From: Panopea generosa
Lineage: Eukaryota; Mollusca; Bivalvia; Adapedonta; Hiatellidae
Direction: 5' to 3'
Length of the DNA: 64,000 nucleotides
Assembly: GCA_029582155.1 (NCBI GenBank)
Contig: CM055908.1
Coordinates: 18,453,406 to 18,517,405 of the forward strand
The translations under genes were made by a program, and so were the position numbers. The notes under the pieces are model-generated. The model made no database searches. It worked only from the letters and a program-made list of their open reading frames with translations, and was not told the origin of the DNA. This document shows, in pieces, positions 50,625-62,813 of this stretch; position 1 is the first letter of the stretch, and each line of letters starts with the position of its first letter.

Positions 50625-51255
50625 AGAAAACGTGTACAATTTTCATTAATTAATATATCATGTCTATTCTATAAGGAACGATAAAGAGTCCGGCATTAAA
50701 ATTGCTTCCGTCGTTCGTCATATGACGTAACGTCTCAAAATAACGTCTTAAATATATGGGGAAGCCGGCACGTAGTTCGGTATTATACGTACGAGAACCG
50801 AGTTATACGGAAAACACCAAACGATGAATCGGAAGTAATATTACACTAGCTTAATATCAAAAATATGTCATGAGTTTATTACACTCCTGTACGGTAAATA
50901 ATGTGAAAACATTATAATGCCATATTATATACACAAAAACACACAATATTGTTACAATGCCATCAGTCTATTTATTTTACAATCGTGTCAATAATTTATC
51001 CAACATTATGATACATCATTTATGGTCTTATATAGTCTATCCTAGAACCTGATATCTCCCGTATCAGGTCTGTTTACCACCAATGAAACAAGCAGGGTAT
51101 TCTATGCCTGTCCCACAATTCATAGCAATTGAACGCTAATTAAACTGTGACGTTATTCAACCATTCCCTGAAGCAACTGGCTCATCAGCGTGGTCGTTAA
51201 CGGACCCAATCGAAAAGCTGGGTTCGTACTACAGACAAGGTCCTATAAAACAACA
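50625..51255. other. Non-coding, one short hairpin
   Basis: An 8-bp perfect stem (acctgata, 51047-51054; tatcaggt, 51062-51069) with a 7-base loop is the only structure noticed. No gene. Confidence 0.5.
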
Positions 51256-51260
51256 TATAT

Positions 51261-51446
51261 TAGGCGTGTCCGTAAAATACGTAAACGCTAGGCGTTATAG
51301 AAAAATAACGCAGTCTGATCAAACTCAACTTTATTACTATAAAGTACTATGTTTTATTAGTTATGTCCGTAAATATTTAAACAGTTGTTTGAAAAATAAT
51401 ATGTCTATATTCGCATAATCTTAAAACGATGTGCGGGGCAGGTCGG
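51261..51446 (+). repeat. Left terminal inverted repeat of the mariner element
   Basis: Pairs with about 52863-53046 in inverted orientation. The best-matching parts are the outermost ~30 bp and the innermost ~25 bp; the middle is diverged. Confidence 0.75.
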
Positions 51447-51638
51447 ACAACACCAGAAAGATGAAAAAATACATACGATATATACGAGCTGTATATAACA
51501 CACAATAGAGTAAATACGTTGAAATTTTCCCGGTAAAATGTATATGACGTCGACGTCATATCTTGACAATTTCAGCTGCAACGTGCAAGTTGTTTGTTTT
51601 CATTTTACAGCCAGTTTCCATAACTGTATGAAGTTGTG

Positions 51639-52795
51639 ATGACGCAAAAAACGTGCGAGTTTAACGACGCAGAAGAGCGCACCATAATTAAACTGTGCGT
51701 TTCTTAAGGAAAATCTCAAGGAGATACCATTCAAATGATAAAATCTGCAACGGGAAAACCGAAAGTATGCCGTGTATTAGTGTACATGTGGCATAAACGA
51801 TTTTCGAAAGGTAGAAGTTCAACTGCTGATGATGAGAGACCGGGACGACCGGGGTTAACCAATGATAGGTTCGTGACGTCGGTGCAGTCTATCATTACTG
51901 AAGATCGGCGGGTAAGTGTCCGAGAAATTGGAGACCGGCTTTGGGTTGGACGAACAACTGTTGACACTATTCTTAAAGATAGACTTAAAATTAACAAAGT
52001 GTGTGCCCGCTGGATACCAAGGATCTTATCTGCTGATGATAAACTTAAGACAGTTGCAGCATCGAGGAATTTTCTTCGACGATCTTGGTTAGAGAGGGAC
52101 GATTTTCTCAACAGGATTGTGACTACAGATGAGACATTAATCAATCTATACGATCCCGAAATGAAAAGAGAATCTTTTGTATGGAAAAGAACATCCTCAA
52201 CGCCACCCCTGAAAGCAAGAGTGGTGAAATCTTCCAAACGTGCGGTGTTCATATTCTTTATTGACCGGAAAGGAATGCTGCTGATGCATGAAATTCCACA
52301 GGGTCAGACAGTAAATGCCAACTAATATTCAAAGGTAATTATTTTGTTTCAATACACACCAGTAGACAGTGCTATTTTAATTATAACAAAGTGGTTTCTG
52401 TGCTTATTCAACAACAATATCGTCCTTACAATATGCTGTTTACTGAGACGATATCTTGGCAGGAAGAGACCGGGACTTCATTTAGACACTTTCATTCTCC
52501 ATCAGATAATGTTCCCCCACATCGCGCAGAAACAACGCAGATGGAAATAGGGTTACACGGATTCCAACAAATTGCACACTGTCCATATTCACCGGATTTG
52601 GCTCCCATAGACATGTAAAGCGGCAGCGTAGAGAAGTCGGACACGAGAACATCGATGCATAGGTGAAGCATGTACAGCACGTTGTGCGGGGGTTTGATCT
52701 TCAATTTTTTGAATCTGTGTTTACCAAACGCGTGAATCGCCATCAAAAATGCCTAATGACTCATGGAGAAAAACTGTGACATGAGTACCAGTGTG
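51639..52795 (+). pseudogene. Mariner transposase (DD34D), disrupted
   Basis: Cut-and-paste transposase. The start ATG at 51639 reads MTQKTCEFNDAEERTIIKLC, then a TAA at 51705-51707 breaks the frame. The frame continues with MWHKRFSKGRSS, DDERPGRPG, VREIGDRLWVGRTTVDTIL, KVCARWIPR, and VTTDETLINLYDPE carrying the first Asp. KGMLLMHEIPQGQTVNAN follows, then a TAA at 52323-52325. About 100 bp of unrelated sequence comes next, then KRPGLHLDTFILHQ, a one-base frameshift near 52504, DNVPPHRAETTQ with the second Asp and YSPDLAPID with the third, 34 residues later. A C-terminal trace (FTKRVNRHQKCLM) ends at a stop near 52779. Confidence 0.9.
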
Positions 52796-52862
52796 GTAAA
52801 ACCCTGGCACCGGAAGACACTTTCGCAACGTCGGGCTGAAGCCGTAAGTTAGCATGACGTCG

Positions 52863-53046
52863 AAACCTGCCCCGCATATCGTTTTGTGCTTGTTGTTTAA
52901 ATAGCATATTTGTATTAATATATGGCGTATCATATTGATATTTTACCATTATGTTGGTATTAAAGTTATCTACACAGCTATATAAATTTTATGAATGACA
53001 CAAGTTTTATGCATGGTGTCTACGTATTTTACGAACACATCTCGTA
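52863..53046 (-). repeat. Right terminal inverted repeat of the mariner element
   Basis: Inverted counterpart of 51261-51446. It follows the transposase C-terminus by about 80 bp. Confidence 0.75.
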
Positions 53047-53049
53047 CAA

Positions 53050-55060
53050 TCAGTTTTCATATATTCTTATATTTTTTTAATTTTCTAAAATAATAATACG
53101 TTCTCATATCGTTTTATAGTTTCGAATGTCCGCACCATTGACTTACAAGTCGACATCAAACAAAAACGTCGGCCACTTAATACTGTTTTACCTATTTGTT
53201 TCGATTAGCTTTTGTTTATCAAATGTCTTCATATTTACATCGATACTTTTATTAAAATCCCTGCCTACCGACGTAATAAATGATAAACCAACGAAAGTCT
53301 TCTTCTTCTATACGTTCCAGCTTACAATCAGTCGTCTGTAAATGCCGTGTTGCATCGCACCTAAACGCAACGTAGCACTTTGTCATATTTGCGTCAAACT
53401 TCGGCGTTTTGACATATTGTTACCGGGGTATGGTTATCTCACCATAGCAAAACAAATTAGATATCGAAAAAAACAAAATAATAAATATTCTTCTGTTGTA
53501 TTTTGTAACAGCTGTTTCTTTGATCTATGTGTAGTATCCTCGTTTGATTGCCAAGCTTCGTAGTAACATACAGCATGTACATTGCTCACAGTGAACTGGT
53601 GAGACAACACTAAAAACTTGATTTGTTACCAAAATTGCATTTGCTTGTTCAAGTATAAAATCGAGATTGAAAACATAAATAAACGAATTAATATTGATAT
53701 TTACTCACATGGTTTAAATTAATTACATAAGAAATAAAGAAGGACCTATTCGTTCAAGATGAGTTGTAATGGTCCATTGTATGGTGGACAGAAATCATTA
53801 CTTTGTCCATCCACTTACCTTGGACAAGGTGGAAGAGACAATAACATCCGATAAGAATTATTGGTAATTTATTGTAAACATCGGATTGTTTTTCTGTCCG
53901 TATGTTTCAATGAGTTTATATTGTCAGACAATGTGACAAAAGTCAAATGTACGGTAAAAAATCAAAAGTAAGATAATCAACATTGTAATCAAGTGTGTAT
54001 GTATTGTCGTTGCACTTAATCATGACGTGAAAAGAGTATATTATGTTGTGCTAATGTGTAACAACCCTACATTTACACACTGTCATATCGCCGGAATGTG
54101 TAGGAGACAAAATAATTTCTAGAAAAATGTAAATACTCTTACATTAAGCTTCCTGGCACATGTTCCTATCACACATTTACACACATTTTGATAATTTTCA
54201 GAGCTGCTGCTACGTTATGGTATTCAATATAAATATGAAATTCAGCAATTGCAAAGAGAAAACACTACTTTTTATGGCAATGTAAATTTTATTCATTTAC
54301 TGTTTGAAATGTTGGAAACATTACAAAAGTCCATATATTTTAACACACCTCGTACTTACTAGTTTCGACGTTTCGAAAAAAAGTAGTAATGTTATTCTTT
54401 TAAATTTTATGTTGCCTAGGTGAAGTATTTTCAGTTAAACATTGCTTAAAAGTTTGTTTAAATAGCAAGTCAACATTTTATGAACTGTTGTAAAAGTATT
54501 ATTTCATAAACCTCATCTTGGGTTTAATTTCATCATTTTGAAATTTAGGTTTTTGAAAAATATTGAATTGAAAAAATATTCATATACGATAATATACTTA
54601 AACAGTCCTTGACGGAAATTCACTCTTTACATCGCATATATGCTCTTCCGTATATGGATTTAGACCGCCTTTTACTTAGAATAAATTATAGAAAGTAACT
54701 GTTCGTTGAATATAGATTAAAATACAACATAAGTTATATATGGCTTTATTCATGCATGTATTACGAACTGTTGATTATGAACAATTATATGAAATATGTA
54801 TTAAGCTGAAATACAATGACCATACCTCCGCAGTATGTCAAAATGCCGCAGATAAGCACAAACAGCACAAAGTTTGATGCTGTGCTAAAGTGCGGTGCTA
54901 TAGGTCTCACTGAACAATTACCTCCCTAACATGACGGTAGCAAGATTATTACGCCCAAGAAATTAGAGCTGTGTAAACGGTTGGGTAATTTTTTTTTAAA
55001 AAATGCATAAAATGTCATATTTCTTTGTGCATATGGGAACATTGGAACATTTTCATGATT
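53050..55060. other. Non-coding, no gene recognised
   Basis: Two short plus-strand ORFs lie end to end (53126-53341 and 53342-53563). The first has a hydrophobic, membrane-like stretch, the second several cysteines; neither resembles a family I know, and the pair reads more like chance in AT-rich DNA. Nothing else is supported. Confidence 0.45.
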
Positions 55061-55360
55061 TCTGCAAAGTTTGGGTGAACCTGGGAACTGTTTGATGATG
55101 CTATAACAGTTTAAAGATGCGTAGTGATACACTGCAACAAATGGGCAGAATTGTTAAAAATGAAGGGGTGCCATCAAACCATCGAAATTGTGAAAAAGCA
55201 ACCTGGTCAACCCCATGTTTTTTTCTGCATATTTGGACCAACAGAGGACTATCTATGGGAATAAGGCACTTTTAGAACCATTGGTAACGTATCCAGTGTT
55301 CCAGGAGTGCATGTCTCTATATGTAGAACAGTACAAAATTAATTGGTGTGTGAGACGTAT
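55060..55360 (+). repeat. Dispersed repeat R, uninterrupted copy
   Basis: Contains in order tttgggtgaacctggg, gatgcgtagtgatacactgc, ggggtgccatcaaacc, ttttagaaccattggtaacg and atatgtagaacagt. The same words occur in the split copy at 43540-43640 and 44475-44602. Nature unknown; no ORF and no tRNA-like head. Confidence 0.75.
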
Positions 55361-55706
55361 AATGCTTAGAATGCATTAGGCACGTATGGAATACCCACCA
55401 AACTTTTCAAGTACAAATGGTTGTCACAAGTACTATGTGAACATTTCGTGATAAAATACTAGTACGTGAATTGTATTTTTATCCTGTTCCATAAAATATG
55501 CAAATTTAAGTCTTCAGATTTGAATCTCCACACTTTCTTGAAGCTGTCCTTCCATGGCAGATATTTATATAATATAAAATTTACGAGTATTTATTAAATA
55601 TTAACATTTAATATTTTGAACTCCATTTGTCTTGTTTATAGATTTGAGGTTCGAATAGAAAACTTGGTAATTTTTAAATATTGATATTTATGCTACATCG
55701 TCACAA

Positions 55707-55737
55707 ACACACACACATTCTCTCTCTCTCTCTCTCC
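55707..55737. repeat. Compound (AC)n(TC)n microsatellite
   Basis: A short AC run followed directly by nine TC dinucleotides. Confidence 0.9.
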
Positions 55738-55739
55738 AT

Positions 55740-56400
55740 CAAACATGAAAATAATAATGGTAATTCATTCTCTCTTATATTGTACACGTTGGGATTTTTA
55801 TGATTCACAGCATCAAATAATGTGTTCACGGGGTTGGGTAAGTTGCTCAATCTTCATTATTGTTATCAGACGCATACTTTGACATTTTTAAGAAACTCGT
55901 ATTATATATAATCACCTATGCACCTTTTTTTCAAACCGCATAAAGCAAGTATATTTTGCAAAACACTATAGATGGTAGCTAAACCACGATCTTCGCGTGT
56001 AAAACGAGTTACTGTCGATTCTAGAAACAAAGTAACGTCAAAAACACTTGTAGCTGTATGCTATCAATATGCAAGACTGGTGTTTTTTACGGTCTGCTAG
56101 ATACAAATACTTAAGGTTAGCCATTAAGTATATCAAAATTGATTAGAGCACTTCCGATTGTTACAGAAACTAAATTTATTAATATAGATATGTAGATATA
56201 TTGAAATTTAGACATCATTTATTTGACAACCAAATGTATCTCCCCCTTCCGCTTACAAATCCATGCAGTGATCGTTAAAATTCCTGTTTCATTGTTATAA
56301 TTAAATGTTATACTTGATATTATACAAATATTTGACATAATTATTCAGAATAGCAATTCAAATCATTATACGAAACATTTCACAGTGTGAACTCTTTAAA
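55740..56400. other. Non-coding, no feature recognised
   Basis: AT-rich; no gene or repeat supported. Confidence 0.5.
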
Positions 56401-56404
56401 AATA

Positions 56405-56835
56405 CCTTGGGGTTTTTGGACACTTTCTGCGTCAAGTACATGGTCTGCAGTGATTAAACCTTAGAAAATACTTGGGTTTTATTTTATTTGATATTTTCTG
56501 CGTCAAATACGTGGTATGGGGTGCTTAAAATCAAAAATGTTTTTTAACCTCGCTAGAAATAGAACACCGTCACGAGTATTGTGAAGGAGTACAAGCATTC
56601 TATGTACGGCTTGGAATTTGGACGAAAGTTAGTAAAATGACTCTTCTTCTCAGCCCAAACATCACCACCTTGTTAATAGTTTGTTTTTGGGACACATTCT
56701 GTGTCAAGTAACGGTCTGGGTGTCTAAAACTCCAAGTTTTTACCTGTGCCGCAAATAAAACGCCGTCATCGATATTGTGAAGAAGTGCAAGCTATGTGCG
56801 GCTTGTATCGGAATTTGGACGAAAATAGAAAAAAA
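56405..56835 (+). repeat. Imperfect direct repeats of a roughly 205-bp unit
   Basis: The phrase tctgcgtcaagtacatggtc (or a variant) occurs at about 56427, 56489 and 56697. The last two begin longer matching blocks that share accgtcacgagtattgtgaa / gccgtcatcgatattgtgaa, gtacggcttg / gtgcggcttg and ggaatttggacgaaa. So there are two copies plus one partial copy. Confidence 0.8.
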
Positions 56836-57204
56836 ATGGAACAGATTGGCCGATTACAGGTTGAAATGTCCTGGAGCTTCACGTATACTCTTGGCCGTTA
56901 GTCTTGCAGAAAATGTCTAAACAATACGCGTCAAAAGAAAGAACATAAATGTAAATGTCATGTGTAGAGAAAGCAATATCTATAACTGCATAAGTATATT
57001 TATATGAAATAATCCAAATAGTCAAATATATATGAAATGAAGAAGTGACACTGGTCCATAGCAAAACTACTCCTGGGAGCTTAATAAAACTTGGTTAATA
57101 GATGAACCCAACATTGTTTTAAACCCGCCACTGATCGTCACGTGATAAAATAAGTAGCCCATTATACTGTGCATGTGTTTGTAAACACATCAATGTTTTA
57201 TTTC

Positions 57205-57436
57205 ACTGTTTTTAATGAGTTTTAACGCCATTTCCAACATAGTTTAGGTTATATATGGCATTTAGTGGTGGGGGAAAATCATAGAATGAATCTGAGTAGC
57301 ACCGCCGTCTTTCCACAAGTTACTGGCAAACGACCTCATATCAAGGTTTTGGAGCGAGCGGGACTCTAACTTACGACCTTAGCGAGTGGTTAGCAATCTG
57401 GAGACAGTGTCTTAGACTCCTCGGCCACGGAGCACC
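57205..57436 (-). mobile_element. tRNA-derived SINE, family C, copy 2
   Basis: Minus-strand reading: ggtgctccgtggccgaggag, tctaagacactg, a long variable-arm-like gattgctaaccactcgctaa, then ggtcgtaagttagagtcccg as the B-box arm. This fits a Leu/Ser-type tRNA origin. The 3' end reads atgccatatataacctaaac, then tgttggaaatggcgttaaaa. That last word resembles the molluscan SINE tail also seen in family A, suggesting families A and C share a 3' end. More complete than the 6.3 kb copy. Confidence 0.82.
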
Positions 57437-57877
57437 CTATATTTCACTGTTATTTTTTTATTTCACATTCTCTTAATATTCTGTTAAGGTAAAATACTTT
57501 GCAATGTATCATATAAACGTTAGCAAAGCAGTGTTGAACAGACAAATGAAAAACAATAACAAAAACTTGTCAATTAATGTTATAGTCACACGGTCTACAA
57601 CAGAACTAAAACTGTCGATAACTATTACAATAACATATTTAATTACAGTTCATTATGTCATTTACGAGATATCTGTGAAAAGTAAATCATAAAAAAACTT
57701 GAAAGAGACATCTCCCATTAATGCAATGAACAACATATCCCTTTAACATTATTGATCGTAAATGGTTTATAGGTTATTGTCCAGGGATCATTATTTCACT
57801 GTTTGTTTAGGGAAGCACTTTAAACTTGGCCGTTTTTTTAAATTATATGTATATATTAATTGAAATATTAATGATAT

Positions 57878-58285
57878 ACTGTGTAACTCTATAACATCTA
57901 AAATATTTCCCATTGATATACGAATATAATACTGTATAACTCTAGTACATCTCGGACATTTCCTATTGATATATAAATAATAAACCGTGTATCTCTAGAA
58001 CATCGCAGCCATTTCCTATTGATATATAAATAAAATACTGTGTATCTCTAGAACATCTCAATCATTTCATATTGATAGATGAATAATATATTGTTTAACT
58101 ATACAACATCTCAGTCATTTCCTATTGATATATGAATAATATACTCTATAACTCTAGAACATCTCAGGCATTTCCTAATAATAGATAATTTAGAACTTCT
58201 CAGACCTGTCTTATTGCTAGATAAATAAAACAAAAATAATATACTGTGTAACTCTAGAGCATCTCAAACATTTCCTATTGATAAG
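57878..58285 (+). repeat. 53-bp minisatellite, about 8 copies
   Basis: Units read actgtgtaactctagaacat, ctcaggcatttcctattgat, then atataaataat, with starts at about 57878, 57931, 57984, 58037, 58090, 58143 and later. The sixth and seventh copies have small deletions or insertions. Non-coding. Confidence 0.92.
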
Positions 58286-58289
58286 CACT

Positions 58290-61200
58290 GGTAATAGTTC
58301 CCCTATTATACTGTACTATTTAAATGTATATTAAGTGTAGTGTAACACAACATGACTGATTAACCATTTTTGTTTTATTCTTGACAGGGTACATTCATTT
58401 ACTCGTTAAACCATACTATATCTTGTATTCCCAAAAACTACAAAATATTCCCCAGTACTTCTAACGAGGTTAATACTTAATCTTGAAAGTATAAAAATGT
58501 TTGTTTTCGGCAATATTGCAAAAGTCGATGCAAGTTTAAATGACATGAATGTTTGTACAATCTGTTCGTACAACGTGTTAAATGTTAGCAACAGTTGCTG
58601 TATTGTGGTATGAAATAGACTTGGAAAGAAAGGCAACAACTAATGTCAATGTTTAGAACTTCAAAAAATCTTTGCCATATAAGTTTAGACAATAAACATT
58701 TGTTTTAGTTATTAATTGAATTAAAATTGAATTCCTAAATACGGTAAGCTTCAATAATGACATTTAATAAGCGGACATTTTACGGAATAAACTATTTATA
58801 TGTCGGCTGCCATTACGCCATTTCTTTACGTTGTATTAACTTGCCTCTGATTAAAGGAATACTCTTACAAATTACATGCTTACACGCCGATTTATATTGC
58901 AGTATTGTCATGTTTTAAGTGAATTGTTGCATGCACCGTCAGTTAATTCCCTCTAAACCGGTGACATAATAATTCAGGAAAGATAACGCAATCTAAACTT
59001 TCTCGGATATAGCATAGAAATTGAATTATTTATTATATTGAGATACGATCATTATCTCTGTGTGTTTCTCGTATTCAACTGGCTTAAATCATTATTGTTT
59101 CTGATTTATGAACAGTCTGCCTCTCGTTGTTTTTAATTTGCACTAGCATCACTTACTGTCAGAGACATAAAAGGGCTTACACGAATGTATACTTTCAAAC
59201 ATCCATTGTCTTTGAAAATAAAACACCTTTTTTTCAAATATTGAAATGATAAAAAATCAATTAAATATAATAATATAAATTCCCGAATTGAACTTAGAAA
59301 TGTTGGTTTTCAGAGGCCAATACACTGCACTACTGAATAAATATCATTATAATTAAATTAATAAAATCAATAAATCAATGAAATAAGTTAACAGAACATT
59401 ACTCATTGAAGAATGGAAAACACATGCTCACTTAGCTGAATGTGTACATTACAGTGTAACTGTAATATTGTACTTATGCTACTATAAAGTTATAAAAAAT
59501 ATAGTGTGTTTATTATAATCTATTAGAATAGTGATGCACATGCCCATAATGACATCAAGTTAAATGCATTACTTAATATTATTATTGTTATCATTATATA
59601 TTTTTTTAATATAATCCTTATTATTATCATTATAATTATCATTATTATAATTATTAAAAATATGAAAATAAGTACATATCAGTTTGTTATATTGTAGAAT
59701 GTACAGTTAAATTTATTTTATTAACACATATATTATTTTGTATATTTACATGAAAACATGCTTAATGCAGCATCGGCAATGTCCACATTATATCGTTATC
59801 TAGACAAACCTAGGACCTAGTTTCATAATAAACGTGTAACCAAACAAGAACACTTTCTTTATCAACCTTCGTGGAACAATCAGATTTGAATATCTATTGC
59901 ACGCGTTTCGTTAGTATAGCGTGAAATATTTGTCTCATCGCGTAACGTACTCAGTACAATACAGTGGTATTGGTCAGTCAGTGCGCACGAAGTTAGTTGT
60001 GCGAGAGTTGAAACATGTATAAGAGAAGTGTAGAAATTTATTTTGCCATTCTTCCAGACGACTGTACACGTTATATCTAAAACTTATATTTCAATTAATT
60101 CATGTTCGTTTTTCATTTTGTAGAACTTATTCGACATTTTCTAATGCTTTAGAATGTTTTTTATGTAAAATGTTTGTATACAGTTTATATATATAACTAA
60201 CCATATATCCTTAATGAATGAGGCCCGACATTCAAGCGATTCGACGATTGACAAACGGGTACAAGTTTCCGGAGTTTTTCCGTACTAAAATTCACATGGT
60301 TTTTATCTCCGGTTTTTCCTGCGCGAGTCTGTTCGTGTTAAGTTAATCAGAAAAAGAATTTCGTTCTGTCGTTAATAAGACTTTTAACATTAGTAAAGAG
60401 AGATGTCAACGAAGTTTAAACGTTAGTGATATTACAAAATAGTGCTGTGGTTTTTTCTAACAATATGAATAGTAAAGTGTTTTGCTCTAGCATTACGTGG
60501 ATGCACAGTTCTATGAATGAGAAAACATAATAGATGGCTTATGTACCAGATTTGTTAATAATACAAAATTTTTGTTCAGTTTTCGACATTATAAAAGATA
60601 GAGAAAATGCTATTGTTTACAATTTAGTGAATTTACAATTAACAAAATGTATTTTCTTTGCTCTTTTGTATATCTCAGACTGCACTGTTTCTCATTAAAC
60701 TGCTCGTCTGGTTATAGCATATTGGTGTTATGTTGTTATTTATATCATAGAAGTGTAGCAAAGACTCATTATATCTTTTTCTTTAAGTCGACAAACAATT
60801 ATGAATATACATACCTGAGTTTTCACATTTACCTTCTTTACTAGATCTAACGATGATATCCTTAACGATGCATGTATCCAAGGACGCTGTTGAATTACAG
60901 ATACGATACAGATGTTCTATACAAAAAGCCATGAATACGTTGCTAACCATCATACTACTGTGTAATAATGGTCTCCGGAAACTATGACTTTATATATCAG
61001 CTCATTACAAACATTTGAATACAGTTCTGTATACATATTCTAGCATTTCCTCTCAGGCGGTATTGTTACATATTGCCTATTGTGGAACAACAGATACTAC
61101 TACAGCACGACATAAGCATTATGAAACCCCAAGGAGATTCAACAGATATTAAATGGCACTGGAAAGTATAAACATATAGCATTCATGTTACAAAATACCG

Positions 61201-61500
61201 TAAAAGAACACTGAATCCACGAATATAAATGATAGAAATACAGTAGAGAGAATTACCAAACAGTGCTAAAATATATAAAAAAAATCTATCCTAAGCTAGT
61301 TAAAATATAGTACATGTAATTCTTTCCGCTATATAAATATACATATATAAATATATATCTAATTAAGACATTTTACTGTAACCAACGTTAATAATAAGCA
61401 AAGACGAATCAAAAATATCTTGAACTGTTTTATTCTTTACACATTATTATTATTTAGATGAAGCAATACAAGACAGGCGTAGTACATTTCCGTTATATTA
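58290..61500. other. Non-coding, no gene recognised
   Basis: AT-rich, with an ATT/TTA-rich low-complexity tract near 59575-59660. The stretch 59900-60330 is less AT-rich than its surroundings, but I see neither an ORF nor a recognisable promoter or RNA in it. Confidence 0.45.
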
Positions 61501-61504
61501 ATGT

Positions 61505-61715
61505 GTCATAAGATGCGCAGCGGATCTAAGGAAAAACATGATTACCCCGACATCCGCAAGTAACTTTTCCACTTGAATAAGAGGTGTGAGAGACAAATTA
61601 TGCCACATGACGTAGTACCTCAATCATCACGGAGACTTTTGTAGGGCGCAAATTCGAATCCACGATGCCCGGACAGATATGCAGGTGCGCTACCGACTGA
61701 TTAAGTTAATTCTTC
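61505..61715 (-). mobile_element. SINE family D, partial copy
   Basis: Minus-strand reading: B-box-like gtggattcgaatttgcgccc follows a degenerate A-box arm. The body parallels the 28.6 kb copy (ccgtgatgattgaggtacta, gtctctcacacctcttattc and gttacttgcggatg). It stops before the distal body seen in the full copy, so it is truncated at its 3' end. Confidence 0.72.
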
Positions 61716-61826
61716 AACGCTAAAGGAAACATATTCATCATTACAATGCATCATTATATTACATAGTGACCGAGCTTGACTAGACTAGCTTAACGCTAAC
61801 GCGATTGACTTTCATTAGTTCGAATC

Positions 61827-62813
61827 TTCCACTGGGTTAACTGAATATAGGCCATCACTTTCTTACTTTCAATGAGAGAAACCAAACAAATGGGTGAACT
61901 GAATACAGGCAATCACTTTCTTTCTTCCACTGAGAGTACTCCGACTACTGAGTGAACTGAATACAAGTCATCACTTTCTTTCTTCCACTGAGAGGACCCC
62001 GACTACTGAGAGAACTGAATTCAAGGTCATCACTTTCTTTCTTCCACTGAGAGGACCCCGACTACTGAGAGAACTGAATACAAGTTATCACTTTATTTCT
62101 TCCACTGAGAGGACCCCGACTACTAAGAGAACTGAATGCAAGTCATCACTTTCTTTCTTCTACTGAGAGTACCCCAACTTCTCAGTAAACTGTATACAGT
62201 CTTCACTTTCTTTCTTCCACTGAGAGGACCCTAACTACTGAGATAACTGAATAGAAGTCATCACTTTATTTCTTCCCCTGAGAGGACCCAAACTACTGAG
62301 ATAACTGAATACAAGTCATCTCTTTCTTTCTTCCACTGAGAGGACCTTAACTACTGAGATAACTGAATACAAGTCATCACTTTTTTTCTTCAACTGAGAG
62401 TACCCCAACTACTCAGTTACCTGAATACAGGCCATCTCTTTCTTTTTTCCACTGAGAGTACTCCAACTACTCAGTCAACTGAATCGGTCATCACTTTCTT
62501 TTTTCAACTGAGAGTACCCCAACTACTCAGTAAACTGAATACAGTCCATCACTTTTTTTCTTCAGCTGAGAGTACCCCAACTACTCAGTTAACTGAATAC
62601 AGGCCATCTCTTTCTTTCTTCCACTGAGAGTACCCCAACTACTCAGTCAACTGAATACAGTCCATCACTTTTTTTCTTCAACTGAGAGTACCCCAACTAC
62701 TCAGTCAACTGAATACAGTCATCACTTTCTTTTTTCCACTGAGAGGACCCGAACTACTCAGTAAATTGAATACAGTCATCACTTTCTTTCTTCCACTGAG
62801 AGTACCCCAACTT
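61827..62813 (+). repeat. 58-bp minisatellite, first block (about 17 copies)
   Basis: Units read actgaatacaagtcatcact, ttctttcttccactgagagg, then accccgactactgagaga. Early copies favour gaggaccccgactactgag; later ones favour gagtaccccaactactcag, so sub-types are clustered. The array resumes at 63389-63567 and again at 63945, and runs off the end of the window. Confidence 0.97.

Larger units (their letters stand above)
51261..53046 (+). mobile_element. Mariner-like DNA transposon with long terminal inverted repeats
   Basis: The outer ends match in inverted orientation: gtccgtaaaatacgta at 51268 against the complement of tacgtattttacgaacac (53021-53038). An inner match lies about 155-165 bp further in: aaaacgatgtgcggggcagg at 51424 against the complement of cctgccccgcatatcgtttt (52866-52885). 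This gives diverged inverted repeats of about 185 bp, flanked by TA on both sides. The enclosed transposase is a DD34D mariner type. At about 1.79 kb it is longer than a typical 1.3 kb mariner because of the long ends and an insert in the coding region. Confidence 0.88.

Noticed and set aside
51731..52252. 173-codon minus-strand ORF
   Set aside because: Antisense shadow of the mariner transposase.
52335..52447. A GT...AG intron in the mariner transposase
   Set aside because: Removing it does not restore the frame that encodes RKRPGLHLD, and no branch-site evidence exists; an insertion or repair scar fits better.
53126..53563. Two adjacent short ORFs as a gene or pseudogene
   Set aside because: No family resemblance, no conserved neighbour, and chance open frames of this size are common in this sequence.
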